DNA from: Dipteris shenzhenensis
Taxonomy: Eukaryota > Polypodiophyta > Polypodiopsida > Gleicheniales
DNA: 64,000 nt
Strand: one strand, 5' to 3'
Assembly: GCA_047967505.1 (NCBI GenBank)
Contig: CM106539.1
Shown here: positions 23,343 through 34,738 of the stretch, in pieces
Layout of the letters: each line of letters begins with the position of its first letter
Numbering within the stretch: position 1 is the stretch's first letter
Program-made: the position numbers and the translations under genes
Notes under the pieces: model-generated
Told to the model about the DNA's origin: nothing
Seen by the model: the letters and a program-made list of their open reading frames with translations, nothing else
The model's database searches: none

Positions 23343-26200
23343 ATGGCTAGCAAGGGAAAGAGAAAGGTTCGAGAGGTGTCAGTTTATGATGGAGTTAGTT
23401 CTGGAAGAGGATGGTTTTTGGATATATACAATAACGAACTCCAAAAACTCCATAAAGTGCATTGTTTTGTGAACATCCAAGGAACAACTTTTGAAGATGT
23501 TGGACAAGTTAAAGAGATGGAGGATACCGAGAAAGACAACGTTCCTTGTCTCAAAATTCATACATTGGGTGGCAATGTGTTTCAATTGGATCCTACTTGT
23601 TTTGATCATGCGAGGATGAATGCTATTGGGGAGGACACGATGATATCTAGGGGTTGGAATAATGAGCCAAAAAATTATACCAACCAATAGATATTAGAAA
23701 GCTTTGATTTGGTAACAAAAGGGATAAAAGGTATAAAAAAGAGTAGAAAAGTTTCGAAAAGAACCAAGAAAAGTGATGTTGAGGGATCAAGCTCTCAAGT
23801 GTCTCAGAACACATTGAAAGAGAAGGCTAGAGAGACTCGTGAGGAGGAAACAACAGGTGAGAAGGAAATAAGGTCAGATGGAAAAACAAGCATTGGGGAT
23901 AAACTAGATGAAGAAGCTAAAGATAAAGAGACAACTTTAGGAGGAAAACAGGGAGGTACGGGAATAGTCACTGATGGAACTGGAAGTGGAGGTGATGCAA
24001 TGGGGAGTGGTGAGACACATATAACAGGACATGGTGAGAAGCAACTATCATCCTGTATAAGAAAATCTAGCCAGATGTTGACTTTAAGGCACTACAAAAG
24101 AAATTGGAAAGGAAGGACACAAGTATGATAGGCTTGATGGAGTACGTAGAGTACTTCCCATTTGGTTTGGAGTTTGAGGTGTTGATCCTAGTGATGAATT
24201 GCTTTCGAGCACCAAGCCAATATGTGTACAGGACATTGACCCTCAGCTATGTCAATGACTTGGTCAAGAGTTTTGCAATGAATGCACGACCTCCTGCAAC
24301 ATGTGCATATCTTATGCCTTACCACACAGGCATGTGCAAGGAAGAGATAAAGGTAGAAAAGTTAAAGGAGTATAATTATTGGATTCTCGCAAGGCAGCAT
24401 TCGATTTATGCTGGATGTTTATAATTAAAGCATGTGGAGAAGCCTTCAATCAACAAAAAGGTTTCTATACACGAAGGAAGGCGAGAATTATTGTCAATGC
24501 ACCAGTTGAAGCAAGTTGTAAGATATCATCAATGGCCAACATGGAGGCACAGACCGTTTTGAAAATGAGCCATATATCAATATCTTACAACACCTAAGGG
24601 CTCAGTGGGTTGCATTCGGATGACCAAAGAAACCAACCCAAGGCCTTGTCAAAGGGCATAAAGATCGACAAAGTTGGGATGTGAGTAATAAACTTTGTTT
24701 TGTATGCATTTTTTATTTAGTGTCATTATTATCTCTATTACATGATTTGGATTAGAAGAATGTCTAAGATGATTTTTGTTTTTTTAAATAGAATTTTGTA
24801 GGAGTTGCAAGCGTATCGATGGGTGCAAACTTTGCTACCAAGGACAAACATGGTCACATATGATGATGACATCTACGAACAATGGATTAGGATTTTGACA
24901 TTGGTGAAGCAGGGTGATCTTGAGGGTCGAAATCCCACAATAACATACATGAGGTGTCTGCTCGGATTGGAAGGCAAAGATGTACATGCACTTCAAGCAG
25001 AGATTGAGTCTAAAGAAATAGTCTTGGTTAAGTCAAGCAAAGACAAGGACTCCATTGAAAATTCTCAACGGGCAATGGAGATTAAGCATGATAGAGCCCT
25101 GAAAGAAGCGCTCATCAAGGAGTTCAACTCATGTCACCCTTCGCCCCAACATCAAACATGGGATGCCCTTGCAACTTACTTCAAAATTGATTCAATTGTT
25201 TATCAGAGCTTCAAGGGTTCATGTGAGTCATGGGTCAAAGAGAAGCTGCAAGTTGGCAAGTCCACACCTGATTTCCCAGAAGCCGCGTCAATCTATGTTG
25301 ATTGGGTGATTAGTTCAATAGAGGGTAACAAGTCTACATCGCAGTCTTGTTTTCCTTGGACAATTATTCAAGTGAACATGGAGATGGAGGGGGAGAGCTT
25401 TCTAACACGTCACTCCAAGGGACAACTTCCAATCAGCTTATGTGTGCTTGACACCTCAAAGGGATCTGCCAAAGGCATGTGTTGGGATAAGAATGCCTTC
25501 AAGAAGTTGCTCTATGGCTTGATGGAGACCATTGCCATCACAGTATGTATTGCTATCATTTATGACAATGACAGAGATGGTAAATATCAAGGAAGCAATG
25601 ATAGAGGCTCGATTTTGGCATAGAAGGTTTGTGGGTGTTATCCATGAATCGGAGAGTGCACAAAAGGGTTTGTCTGAGACCTTCTGTTTTTTGTCATTTG
25701 TAAGCTCACATGATGGGTTTGATGGATTTGAGCACATGTTAGAAAACACAAGGCCATACACAATAATTGAGAATAATATTCTTTATTGTGATGAAAATGA
25801 TGAGTATGAAAAAGAGGTGGTTGTGAAGCATGGCATCATCAAGGAGTGCATCAAGTGCTATTGTAGTAGGGAACATGAAGTTGTTGTTGACGTCTTTACT
25901 AATGGTGGATGTGTGGCATTACAAGCATTGTTAAGCAAAAGAAAAGTGATCTCACTGGTGAAGACATCCCAACAGGTGACAGAGGTCGAGGCTATGTGTG
26001 TGGCACATGCATCAAATAATCCCCATATTAAGATTTGGTCTAGCATTGAGAGGCCTCTTGAGACACATAGAGCTAATTCACCTATCGATGAAGGAATTAA
26101 AGAGGGTGAGCATCACATTGAAGACTTGCGACCTTTAACTGAAGCAGATCTTGAAGCTATCCCAAAGATTACATTGGAAGATTTGGAGCAAGGTCTTTAG
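23343..26200 (+). pseudogene. ParB-like plus DNA-methyltransferase-like protein, broken
   Basis: Starts MASKGKRKVREVS at 23343. Order: an unknown N-domain to 23687 (then a stop); a Lys/Glu/Gly-rich linker (23709-24110); a ParB-like stretch with VNDLVKSFAMN (about 24250) and YNYWILARQHSIYAG (24371-24415), where ParB/DGQHR proteins have a D-G-Q-H core; KARIIVNAP and LRAQWVAFG blocks; an intron at 24681-24801; a long frame from 24802 to 25623; and after a frameshift, VVDVFTNGGCVALQALLS (25883-25936). The last resembles the SAM-binding motif I of beta-class N4/N6 DNA methyltransferases (VxDPFxGxG followed by a hydrophobic helix). No clear DPPY/W catalytic motif is visible and D-G of the QH core reads A-R. 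ParB-methylase fusions are known in bacteria and phages. Assignment is by motif only. Confidence 0.45.
24681..24801 (+). other. Intron in the methyltransferase-like gene
   Basis: Donor GTGAGTAA at 24681, T-rich tract, acceptor TTTTGTAG ending 24801. Removing 121 bases joins KDRQSWD to ELQAYRWVQ in phase 0, with sense coding on both sides. Confidence 0.55.
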
Positions 26201-26332
26201 CTACTCATTTATGCCTTGTGTATTCAGTTTCAAAATAATATGACTTTTATGTATTTTCTTCATTGCACATACTCTCATTATATTAAAGAGATTAAACATT
26301 AGGTATGATAAAATTGTGTGACATAATGACAC

Positions 26333-26857
26333 GGGGAATGGTACTAGTGTCATTCTCCCTATGTCGGGTTATACGTAAGAGGTACTATTAACATTTTATG
26401 TGACCTCATATGGAGAATGGCACCAGTGCCATTCTCTCTTTGTGGTTATGTAGAAATGGTAATACTTGTTATGTTTCTTTCTTGAATCTATGTTAGTTGA
26501 AAGCATTACAGAGATTAAAAATTATATAGTATTAACTATGCTACCAAAGTTTGGATTTGGGTGCTTTCTACAAATCTATTGGACCAAAGTAATACAATAT
26601 CTATGCTTTCAAATCATGCATTGTACATTTCTTTTGGGACATGGGGGGAGGCACTAGTAGTATTCTCTCCTCCCAATGAGGATATAGAGAAAGGCACTAG
26701 TGGCATTCTCCATAACCTTATATGTAAAATGGCACTAGCACCACCCCAAGAGAAGAATGGCACTAGTGCCATTCTCTCTATGAGTTCAGAGAGAAAGGTT
26801 GCACTATTTGCATTCTCAATTGACCTTTAGAGAGATTGGCACCAGTGCCATTCCCCA
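26333..26857 (+). promoter_or_regulatory. Palindrome cluster before the FCP1-like gene
   Basis: Eight copies or half-copies of the AATGGCACTAGTGCCATT palindrome: about 26333, 26412, 26645, 26690, 26725, 26751, 26790 and 26830. The copies at 26412 and 26751 are almost perfect inverted repeats flanked by GAGA and CTCT. The cluster lies between the methyltransferase-like gene and the start at 27023, mirroring the cluster before the first gene. Confidence 0.5.
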
Positions 26858-27022
26858 AAAAGACAATGGAATCAGTGAGCCACGATGGATAATGTTCATA
26901 CTTTATTGTTATTTATTAGTTTCATATGCTTTTGTGCTTCGACATTGTTGAATACACTCTAAAGAATCAAAATATTTCTATATTCCTCAACTTCCACAGG
27001 GATCAATGATGCATGGAAGGAT

Positions 27023-28002
27023 ATGGAGACATCAAATGTAGAGGACAACATACCACCCAAAATGGGGACTATCAATTACGCAATGGATACAAGAGGTATA
27101 GAAGAAAACATAACCCCAAAAATGGAGAAAATTGCAAGGAATATCATGAATTCTATACTTTTAGAAGAGAGCATGGATGAACGTACTATCTCAACATTGG
27201 GGACAAGACTAGATAATCTTATTGTTGTTGCAAACATGTATGAAAACATAGCACCTGACAATTTGGATGAGTCAAAAGCTAGCAACTTCAAGGAGAATTT
27301 GGATCTATATCCACATACAATTTCTTTGGATATGCCACGAATAACAATCATATTAGACTTGAATGGCTTGTTATTAAGTCGCTGCCTATTCAAGTCTCCA
27401 ATACATCCGTCTATTATGCATGGCAAAAATAGTTATATGGTTGTTCATCCTGGGTGCATAGAATTCCTTAAAATCTTGCTACAAAGATTTAATGTAGGTA
27501 TCTGGTCAACTGCGATGGAGTATAACATACTTGATATGGTAGGAAAGCTGTAAAATTATGCAAATGAGAGCCTCCCTTTCTTTATTATATGGTCTCAGCA
27601 AGGATGCTACACTTACAGTAAGACGAAGATAAATAGGCCTGACAAGGTTGGTGTTGAGGCAATGTTCAAACCCTTAGCAAAAATCTCAAAGGCATTTGGA
27701 TGTGATGCTAGAAGGACAATCCTTGTTGATGACTCCCCATACAAGGCTTGCATTAGCCCTCCATCAAATTGCATATTTCCTTCAAGACAAGGTTTGATGT
27801 ACAAGACAAGGATGATAATATTCTACTAAGAGAGTTGATGCCATACTTACTACAACTCGATGAAACTAAAGATGTGCATAGCATGATTGAGACAAATCGG
27901 TATGGAAAATTACCTATGATGGAGGGGCATAAGGATTTCAACCTTGTCCAAAAAGTAATTGATGAATGGAGGGAGGAAAATCATGCATGGTCAAGAATAT
28001 AA
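27023..28002 (+). pseudogene. FCP1/NIF-type HAD phosphatase-like protein, broken
   Basis: The N-terminal 100 residues contain two short repeats (ENITPKM and related) and match nothing I know. The HAD domain follows: motif 1 ITIILDLNGLLL (DLNG at 27356-27367), then VHPGCIEFLKILLQRFNVGIWSTA (seen in two runs around 27445-27515), then TILVDDSPYKA (27718-27750), then the C-terminal YLLQLDETKDVHSM. This matches the TFIIF-interacting/CTD-phosphatase fold. The second Asp of DxD is Asn, also seen, as I recall, in some plant NIF-domain proteins, so catalysis is doubtful. One in-frame stop (27551) and one frameshift (about 27766) break it. No introns are evident. Confidence 0.7.
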
Positions 28003-28099
28003 TATAAAACAAGAAATCTTCCTCTTGCAGATCAACTAAGAGAGAGGGCTATAGGTGGTAATACAGAACCAAAGGGTGTACACCCTAGGGCAACCCATG

Positions 28100-28887
28100 G
28101 TGGTGATGGCCAGGTGCCTAAACTCAATGCATCCCAAATAAGACTTTTAAGGAATGCTCCGCAACTCTCTAGCATGAATGCTATGTAAGTTTCTTAATTG
28201 GCTATAGACCTAGGGTACAAAGGTCGCTATATAGAGAAATACATTGCTAAGGGCTGCATAAACCGACTATAGAATGCGTATTTTCCATGAAGGTACATAT
28301 ATCAAAGTGTTTTTTGATTTTATCTCAAGTCTATATAACTGTTGTTGCAGCTCATTGAATTTGTCTTTTGTGATGTAGATAGATATACGTTCAAATCAAG
28401 CTTGAGTAGGTACATACCAGAACGAGATCCATTTGGACCACCAAAGTTACCTGTCCCTATCAACGAAGTGTTTTGGATAAAAAATGTGCCTTTCGAGGTG
28501 CTGGCTTGGTTTGTGCATGACTCCATCAAGAGAGGGACTACTATTCTCCATTATGGAGGTGACAAGTACTCCTACAGAGACTGGAAGGAATTATGTAGAG
28601 TTCATCCAAGGCTAAAGAAGTACTCTATCCAAGAGGACCCTACTATCCCTATGAAGGATATGGTGCATATTGTTGGTGATGTTCAATATGGCAATGTGGC
28701 ATGATTTATTAACAGCAATAGAAATACCAATGTAAAGCCAAATGTTTGTTATGTATTTCCCCCTAATGTTCCACCTTGGTATGAATCCATGATGAACATA
28801 GATATTGCAGAATATGGTCACATTTGTATTGAATCCATAGATGATATACATGCAAGAGAGGAGCTATTTGCAAACTATGAGTTTTGA
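28100..28887 (+). pseudogene. SET-domain-like protein, broken
   Basis: Two coding blocks. The first (about 28130-28250) reads ASQIRLLRNAPQLSSMNA and then DLGYKGRYIEKYIAKG, like the start of a SET domain (GxG..A..I..GEF). The second frame runs 28342-28887 with a single TGA at 28702. Around and after that stop it reads GDVQYGNVA, FINSNRNTNVKPN, then IDDIHAREELFANYEF. This matches the SET C-terminal pattern GNxxRFINHxxxPN followed by RDIxxGEEL(T/L)xxY. The His of NHS is missing. The middle insert (RYIPERDPFGPPKLP) is unfamiliar. SET proteins usually methylate histone lysines. Assignment rests on motif order. Confidence 0.5.
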
Positions 28888-29700
28888 ATAACAACATTGT
28901 ATTTCTTTATACAATCATTACTTATGGGAATTACTACTTTCTTGCCAGCTATGTAAATTGGTGCGTAATTGTTGTGTGTGAATAATATGCAAACATGTTC
29001 ATAACTACATTCATAATGTATTTTGAAGGAGTGTCTCTCGTGCCATTCTTTCTGGTGCCATTCTCTTTGGGGCTAGAAATTGAGAGTTTCTTTGGAATCA
29101 TGATTTATTTTAGGGATTTCAATGGTGCATCAACAAGTTGTTATGTTTTCATCCTAAAATGTTCTTTTTTACTTTGCAATGAGTAATCAACATGACATGT
29201 AAAGTTATCCTTTTATAATAATGCTAGTCAGTCTAAACATTGAAAGTGCACAATAAATGATTGTCATTGCCACCTAATTTACATCAAATGCTTGTCATTG
29301 CCCATTGATTTTCCATCAACTACATATCTTGCATTCATTCTCCTCTAAAAACACTTGGTCAAGTTAAAGAGCCTATACGTTTTCATTGCAATACTCATGG
29401 TTATTAATTACACTCTACATTTTTTAAACGGTGTTTTGGAGATTTTCAAATGAGAATGCTCACAACAAAGTGAGTCTCAATATCAATGGAAATACTAGAG
29501 AGCTATTATGAAGGTGTTTTTGAACATCACTATGGCTCATGAGATGAATCTAACTCAAATGGGTTTCAAAGTTTATTATTTTGTTGATGATAACGTAGTT
29601 TAGACACTCATATTCTATTTATTATTTGAGAATGTAGTTGATATTTCACACTTCATGAATGGCTATCTAGTCTATTTTCACATATTTCTCCTGTTTTTTC
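28888..29700. other. Intergenic with two palindrome half-sites
   Basis: AT-rich. GTGCCATTCT occurs twice at about 29038-29060, the last trace of the palindrome that marks 22.9-26.9 kb. No coding domain is seen. Confidence 0.4.
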
Positions 29701-29729
29701 ATTGAGGGGAGCTTTAATTTCTTCCAAAA

Positions 29730-29919
29730 CTACCATTTTGGGAATTGTGTTTTTCTACTGTAACAACTTTTGGGTGCTTGCTTTAAGCCGTAGAGACTTT
29801 TCTTGAGATGCCAAAACTTATTCTCCTTTCCTGGTTCAAAATAACCTGCTGGTTGTTGCATGTAGACTTCCTTGTCTAGATAACCATTGAGAAATGCATT
29901 CTTGACATCGAGCTGATAC
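29730..29919 (-). pseudogene. Copia-A reverse transcriptase, continuation
   Basis: YQLDVKNAFLNGYL and KKSLYGLKQAP continue the RT beyond the 447-bp insertion. The YVDD block is missing because the sequence ends near 29700. Confidence 0.85.
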
Positions 29920-29927
29920 ACATTCCA

Positions 29928-30374
29928 CCCGGGGGATTCACAGGGGGAAACTTATGATATCATGTGAGTGTACAATAGGGGGTTTTTTTGAAATGAGGCA
30001 TAAGCTTATACATTAGGGGTGGGGGCCCTTTTTTTTTCCCCAATATTGAATTTAAGCTAGGGGGACCATGTCATATTTAAGAAGGGGGGACATAATATAG
30101 GTTACCTTGGGTAACTAGTCCAAATAAGTTTGATTTTGTGTATGGTTTTAAATAGTCATAGGGAAAGTAACCTAAATTTGCTTATTGTGTAATCTAAATG
30201 CTTGAGAAAGAATGTAGATTTAAGGAAAGGGGGGGACATAATGGAATTTTGGTGGTATCTTATAAGCTTAAATAGGGGTGTTTTATCATCCTACGTGGAT
30301 CTTAAAGAGGGGGTTTTCTTGAAGTTCATGCACGCAGGTGACGTCCCCCTTTAATGAAGAGTGAATCCCCCGGG
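29928..30374. mobile_element. 447-bp terminal-inverted-repeat (MITE-like) element
   Basis: Ends are CCCGGGGGATTCAC and its exact complement GTGAATCCCCCGGG. The 8-bp target duplication ACATTCCA is perfect (29920-29927 and 30375-30382), and removing the element restores the copia-A reading ...LSKWNVYQLDV. The inside has no ORF of note but repeats GGGGG-containing phrases such as GGGGGACATAAT. An 8-bp duplication suits hAT-, P- or Merlin-like families, yet the termini match none I can name. Confidence 0.85.
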
Positions 30375-30382
30375 ACATTCCA

Positions 30383-30706
30383 TTTGCTGAGTGTCATTAG
30401 TGATATCAAGAACCGTATGGAATCCATCTTTGCTACTACTGGAGCATAAGTCTCATCATAGTCCTGACCATATTGTTGTGCAAAGACTTTTGCAACTAGT
30501 TTGGCTTTGTATCTTTGAATACTTCCATCTGGATTGTACTTCACTTTGTATACCCATTTGTTTGCTATGGCCTTCTTTCCTAGTGGAAGGTTGCATAATT
30601 CCCAAGTATTATTCTTATACAAAGCATCCATTTCTTCATTCATAGCAGTTTGCCATTCTGGCTTGTCTACTGCATCTTCGAAGTACACTGGCTCTTCTGT
30701 AGCCAA
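30383..30706 (-). pseudogene. Copia-A reverse transcriptase, 5' part
   Basis: Contains the copia RT start: MNEEMDALYKNNTW, then KWVYKVKYNPDGS and RYKAKLVAK, then the DYDETYAPVV block, ending LSKWNV at the inserted element. The Gly of the usual AKGF is Val (AKVF). Confidence 0.85.
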
Positions 30707-33018
30707 TGATGGTAGTCATAAGAGCATAGTTGGTGGTTTCCACCTGAATTGCTTTGCCTTTTTGAGCATATGTCAATCTGGTTGGATGTTTGCTTTCCCT
30801 AGTAGACCGTTTGAGCTGTTGTGGCTCTGCTTGGGGTGTTGCTGGCAGTTCTTGCTCTTCTTCATCAACCTGTTCTGTAGATGACTGTGAAGTCGATTCT
30901 TCCATCTCCTGTGTAGGTGAGGTTCTCCATTTTGATTCCTCATCAAAGATTACATCTTTGGAGATAATGACTTTTTGGTTGATGGGATTATACAATTTAT
31001 ATGCTTTGCTTTCTTCACTATAGCCAACCATGATGCATTTGTGTGACTTTGCATTCCTCCGCCGATGATCATCATATATGTGGGCATATGCTATGCAACC
31101 AAATATGCAGAGATGCACAATGTGTGGCTTGTGTCCAGTGAATGCTTCATAAGGAGTCATACCATGTATCAGTTCGGTAGGAAGCCGATTAAGCGAGTAG
31201 TTTGCTGTAGCTATTGCTTTTGCCCAATACTGATTTGGAAGATGCTTTTCACTAAGAATTGCTCTAGCACTGTCTGCTGCTAAAGTCCCATTCTTCCTTT
31301 TAGCTTTTTCATTCTGCTGAGGAGTATCTGCTGCAAATGTGAAGTGTCTTCAAATGCCCTAATTTTTGCAAAAGTTCATGAATGCTAAAGACATGTATTC
31401 ACCTCCTCTATCTGATCTCATGACCTTGATCTTTATGCCTATCTAGTTTTCTACCATGGCTTTGAATTCTTGAAATCTTGAAAAGACTTCAGATTTCTCT
31501 TTCAAAAAATAGACCCAACAATATCTATTGTAGTTGTTGACGAAAGTCAAGTAGTAAAGTGAACCATTGATGCTGTGGGTTGGGGCATAACCCCATACAT
31601 CTATATGTATTAAATCAAGAATACCTTGTGCATGAGAGGTACTTCTACCAAAGTTGGTTCGCTTTTGTTTGCCGAACCATCATGCTTCACAAACTTTTCA
31701 AAGAGACTGTAGCTTCGGAATCCCAATTGCCATATTCTGATTCCTGAGCTCTAATAGGTACTTGAAGTTGACATGACCAAATCTCTTGTGCCATTTTGCA
31801 GATAGTGGCATCTGTTGCAGTTGAGCTGACATGGCATGCTTATCTAGTACTATAGCTATAAGCGTCCTTCCTTGACACCTTTTGCTACTAGCTGACATCT
31901 TTCGGATTTGTTTCTGATAGTGCATTCATCTCCGTCGAAGATGACGTGATAATTGTGTTCCGTCATTTGACCTTCTGTCAAGAGGTTCTTGCTGAGATTT
32001 GGAACATAGAGCACATCTTTCACTAATCCTTTCATACTAGTGAAATTGTTCATAGGGATAACACTTGTCTCTTGAATTGGATTCACTGTATTGTCTGCTG
32101 TGTAGATGACATTCTTCTGTCCTTGTAATGATCTCATTTCTATAAACCATTCCTGATGATTTGTCATGTGAGATGATGCACCGCTATCGATATACCAAGG
32201 ATCCTGTTCCATTTAATCGACTTGATAGTTGAAATCCTCTTTGGGATTGAAATCAGAGTCTAGGTACATAGTATCAGTCTGATGCATTTCCTCGCTTGCA
32301 AGAAGCATATTTCCATGTTCATTTGCAAAATGACTGTGACTAGAATGTCCACCACGATGATTTCCTCTGCCTCAAAAATTCCCTCGATTTACTACTGGAT
32401 TGACCACCTTGATCGTACCTTGCGGCAATCTCTTTCATAGTGTCAAAACTTGTGACAGTAGTTGCACTGAATGTTTAACACGGTGGATGCATTTCCTCAC
32501 CCTTGAAATCTTCCTTGGTTGGAATGATTTCCTCTTTGCTAATTCTGATATTGTTGAGGATGATGCTGATGCTAATTCTAGCTTTGCTAATGATGACCAC
32601 TTTTTTTATATGATCTACCTCTGCCTCTACCTCTACTTCTGTTTGAAGCTATGAATGCCTGATCATTAGAATGACCTTTACGTGCTTGAATTGCCTAAGT
32701 CCTGAGTTCTTCACCAAGTAGAACTGACTAAAGTTCTTCCAATGTCAGAATTTATCATTGGATGGCAATACTCTGGACTAGATTCTTGTATCCCTCTCCT
32801 AGTCCATTTAGGATTACTTGAACCATTTCTGCGGGGTTCATAGTCTCTCATGCTACTGCAAGTTGATTGTTGTAGTCTTTTATGCGGAGTACATAAGTAT
32901 GACCAGTTTCACTGCTATTTTGCAAAAACTCTGGTTGATTTGGTTTCTCAGTGTGAGAGTCTTGGATGTGTTCTTGGACTCGTAGAGAGTTGCAAACATA
33001 TCCCATGCTTCTTTCGAT

Positions 33019-33653
33019 TGTTGAGATATCGAGCTCCACTCGTGATATGCCAGGGTGACCGTTATGCATTTATGTCACCGACTTGTTAGCTGCAGATGCG
33101 GTTGGTGCACTGCCCATGAATAATAGCTAGATGACAGCTATCTTTATGTACTCTAGTTAGTGGCTCAATTAGTATGCCACCTAGGTTAGCTAAGTTTGGT
33201 TTGAGACCCACATATAGGGTTCACCTATTCCTGTTGTACTAAGAGAGATTCTTTTGGTTTTTACAACTAAGAAGAGGAAAACTATTTTTAGCCTCCACCT
33301 TTGTGTGTATTTCCCCATTGTGTATGTGAGAAAGCTGCAAGTGAGACTCCTTACTTCTCTCCCACTCTCTTCACATGGCATCAGAGCTTGGTTCATGGTA
33401 AGGAGCTCAAGAAAGCAAACCAAGTTCACGGTGTCTTGGTAAGAGGATGAGTGTTGCTTTCCTTTTTTGAGTTTGGGAGCAAATCTTTGTAGGTAGCATA
33501 GCCGAAAAGTGCAAGAGTGCACTGTCTCAGATTGGGACGCCCTTTACGGTGTGGCGAGACTATTTTCAGCCTCCACCTTTGTGTGTATTCCCCCATTGTG
33601 TATGTGAGAAAGTTGCAAGCGAGACTCCTTACTTCTCTCCGACTCTCTTCACA
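33019..33653 (+). mobile_element. Deleted copia-C element (LTR, primer site, partial LTR)
   Basis: A plus-strand LTR (33019-33375, TGTTGAGATATC...CTTCACA), primer site TGGCATCAGAGC (33376-33387), about 160 bases of leader, then only the last roughly 100 bases of a second LTR. The target duplication TCGAT flanks it (33014-33018, 33654-33658), and copia-A gag reads through when it is removed. It matches the LTR at 53613-53964. Internal recombination removed the whole coding region. Confidence 0.85.
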
Positions 33654-33811
33654 TCGATGTCTTGACTGTGTTGAGCTGTCCTAGCATGACATCTTGCACA
33701 TTCTACTTGATTAGATGATAGGCATACTTGTCTTTCTTATCCCATTCTGCCTGAGCTAGGGCAATGGTAGGATCTGCTACAGATGTGAAAACTGTTTGTG
33801 TAGCTATAGAT

Positions 33812-34108
33812 TGTTGATAAACTGAAAGGAAAGCAAAGAGTGGACACAAACTCAGAATACTTGCATTACTTGGTTGTAGAATGAAGAAGAGTGAGGTCCT
33901 TAAGTAGGCACCTCATACATGCTCACTGACATCACTGATGACTTCAGAGCTCCACAATCATCTCCTTAATCTGCTCCTAGATTCTCTCAATCATCCTATG
34001 TGGCTCTCCACCACCTAACTGTGCTTGTGGGCACCTAACTGTGCCTCTAGCACTCACACATAGAAACATAAGGTGTGCGTGAGGCATACACCTTGAGATA
34101 TCCCAACA
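33812..34108 (-). repeat. 3' LTR of the non-autonomous element
   Basis: Minus-strand reading TGTTGGGATATCTC...TTTATCAACA. Adjacent to the polypurine tract. Confidence 0.9.
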
Positions 34109-34483
34109 AACCCCCCCTCAAGGAAATGCCTCAGGCTATGTCAAGGATACAACTAGTCTCATAGTTTCTCATGCCATCTCATGGTGGTCAAGGATAAATC
34201 TATGGCTAGGTTCTCATGCTAGCAAGGGTTCCCTTGGGTGTAAGGTAAACAAAAAGGGATACAAAAAGACCTTCCAATGGTTATCTCCCCTGCATGTACA
34301 TGCACACAATGTCTGCAGGAGGTACCATGGAACAAAACATACACATGGCCTACATCATAAGGTGACCAGAGGTGTTTACAAAACACACAAAACACAATAG
34401 TTTATTTTCATTCATTTTGGAGGACTATCCAGGATGAGTACCTTGACATAAAAAGAGAGATTTGGTGCATACATAGAGATGTT

Positions 34484-34738
34484 TTAAAATGCATAATCTT
34501 CATGGGATGCCTCATCTTGTGGAGGCAAAATATCCATGTCAAGGCAAGGTCTTACCACATGGGCAGTGTCTAGTGCCTTATAAGATGGTACTATGATAGA
34601 ACAAGTGGATCTGAAAGTCATATCCTTCAAGAGAACAATTATCTTATCATCTCCATAGTTGTGTAGAGAAGCATATCTTAGGTATCTGAACTTCATCTTT
34701 TTCTTGTACTTGGAGTCAAATAAAAGTGCCAAAGCCAC
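34484..34738 (-). CDS. Small ORF inside the non-autonomous LTR element
   Basis: 84 codons, MALALLFDSKYKKK to EDYAF. I do not recognise it. It is the only sizeable sense-strand ORF of the element and may extend upstream in frame. It could be a captured host fragment, a gag relic or chance. No signal peptide or membrane segment is evident. Confidence 0.3.
   Translation of the reverse strand: MALALLFDSKYKKKMKFRYLRYASLHNYGDDKIIVLLKDMTFRSTCSIIVPSYKALDTAHVVRPCLDMDILPPQDEASHEDYAF

Noticed and set aside
22880-28887. Giant-virus integration as source of the methyltransferase, FCP1 and SET-like genes
   Set aside because: Such viruses carry related functions, but no capsid, packaging ATPase or polymerase gene is here, at least one gene has an intron, and the FCP1-like domain looks plant-type. 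Kept only as a remote possibility.
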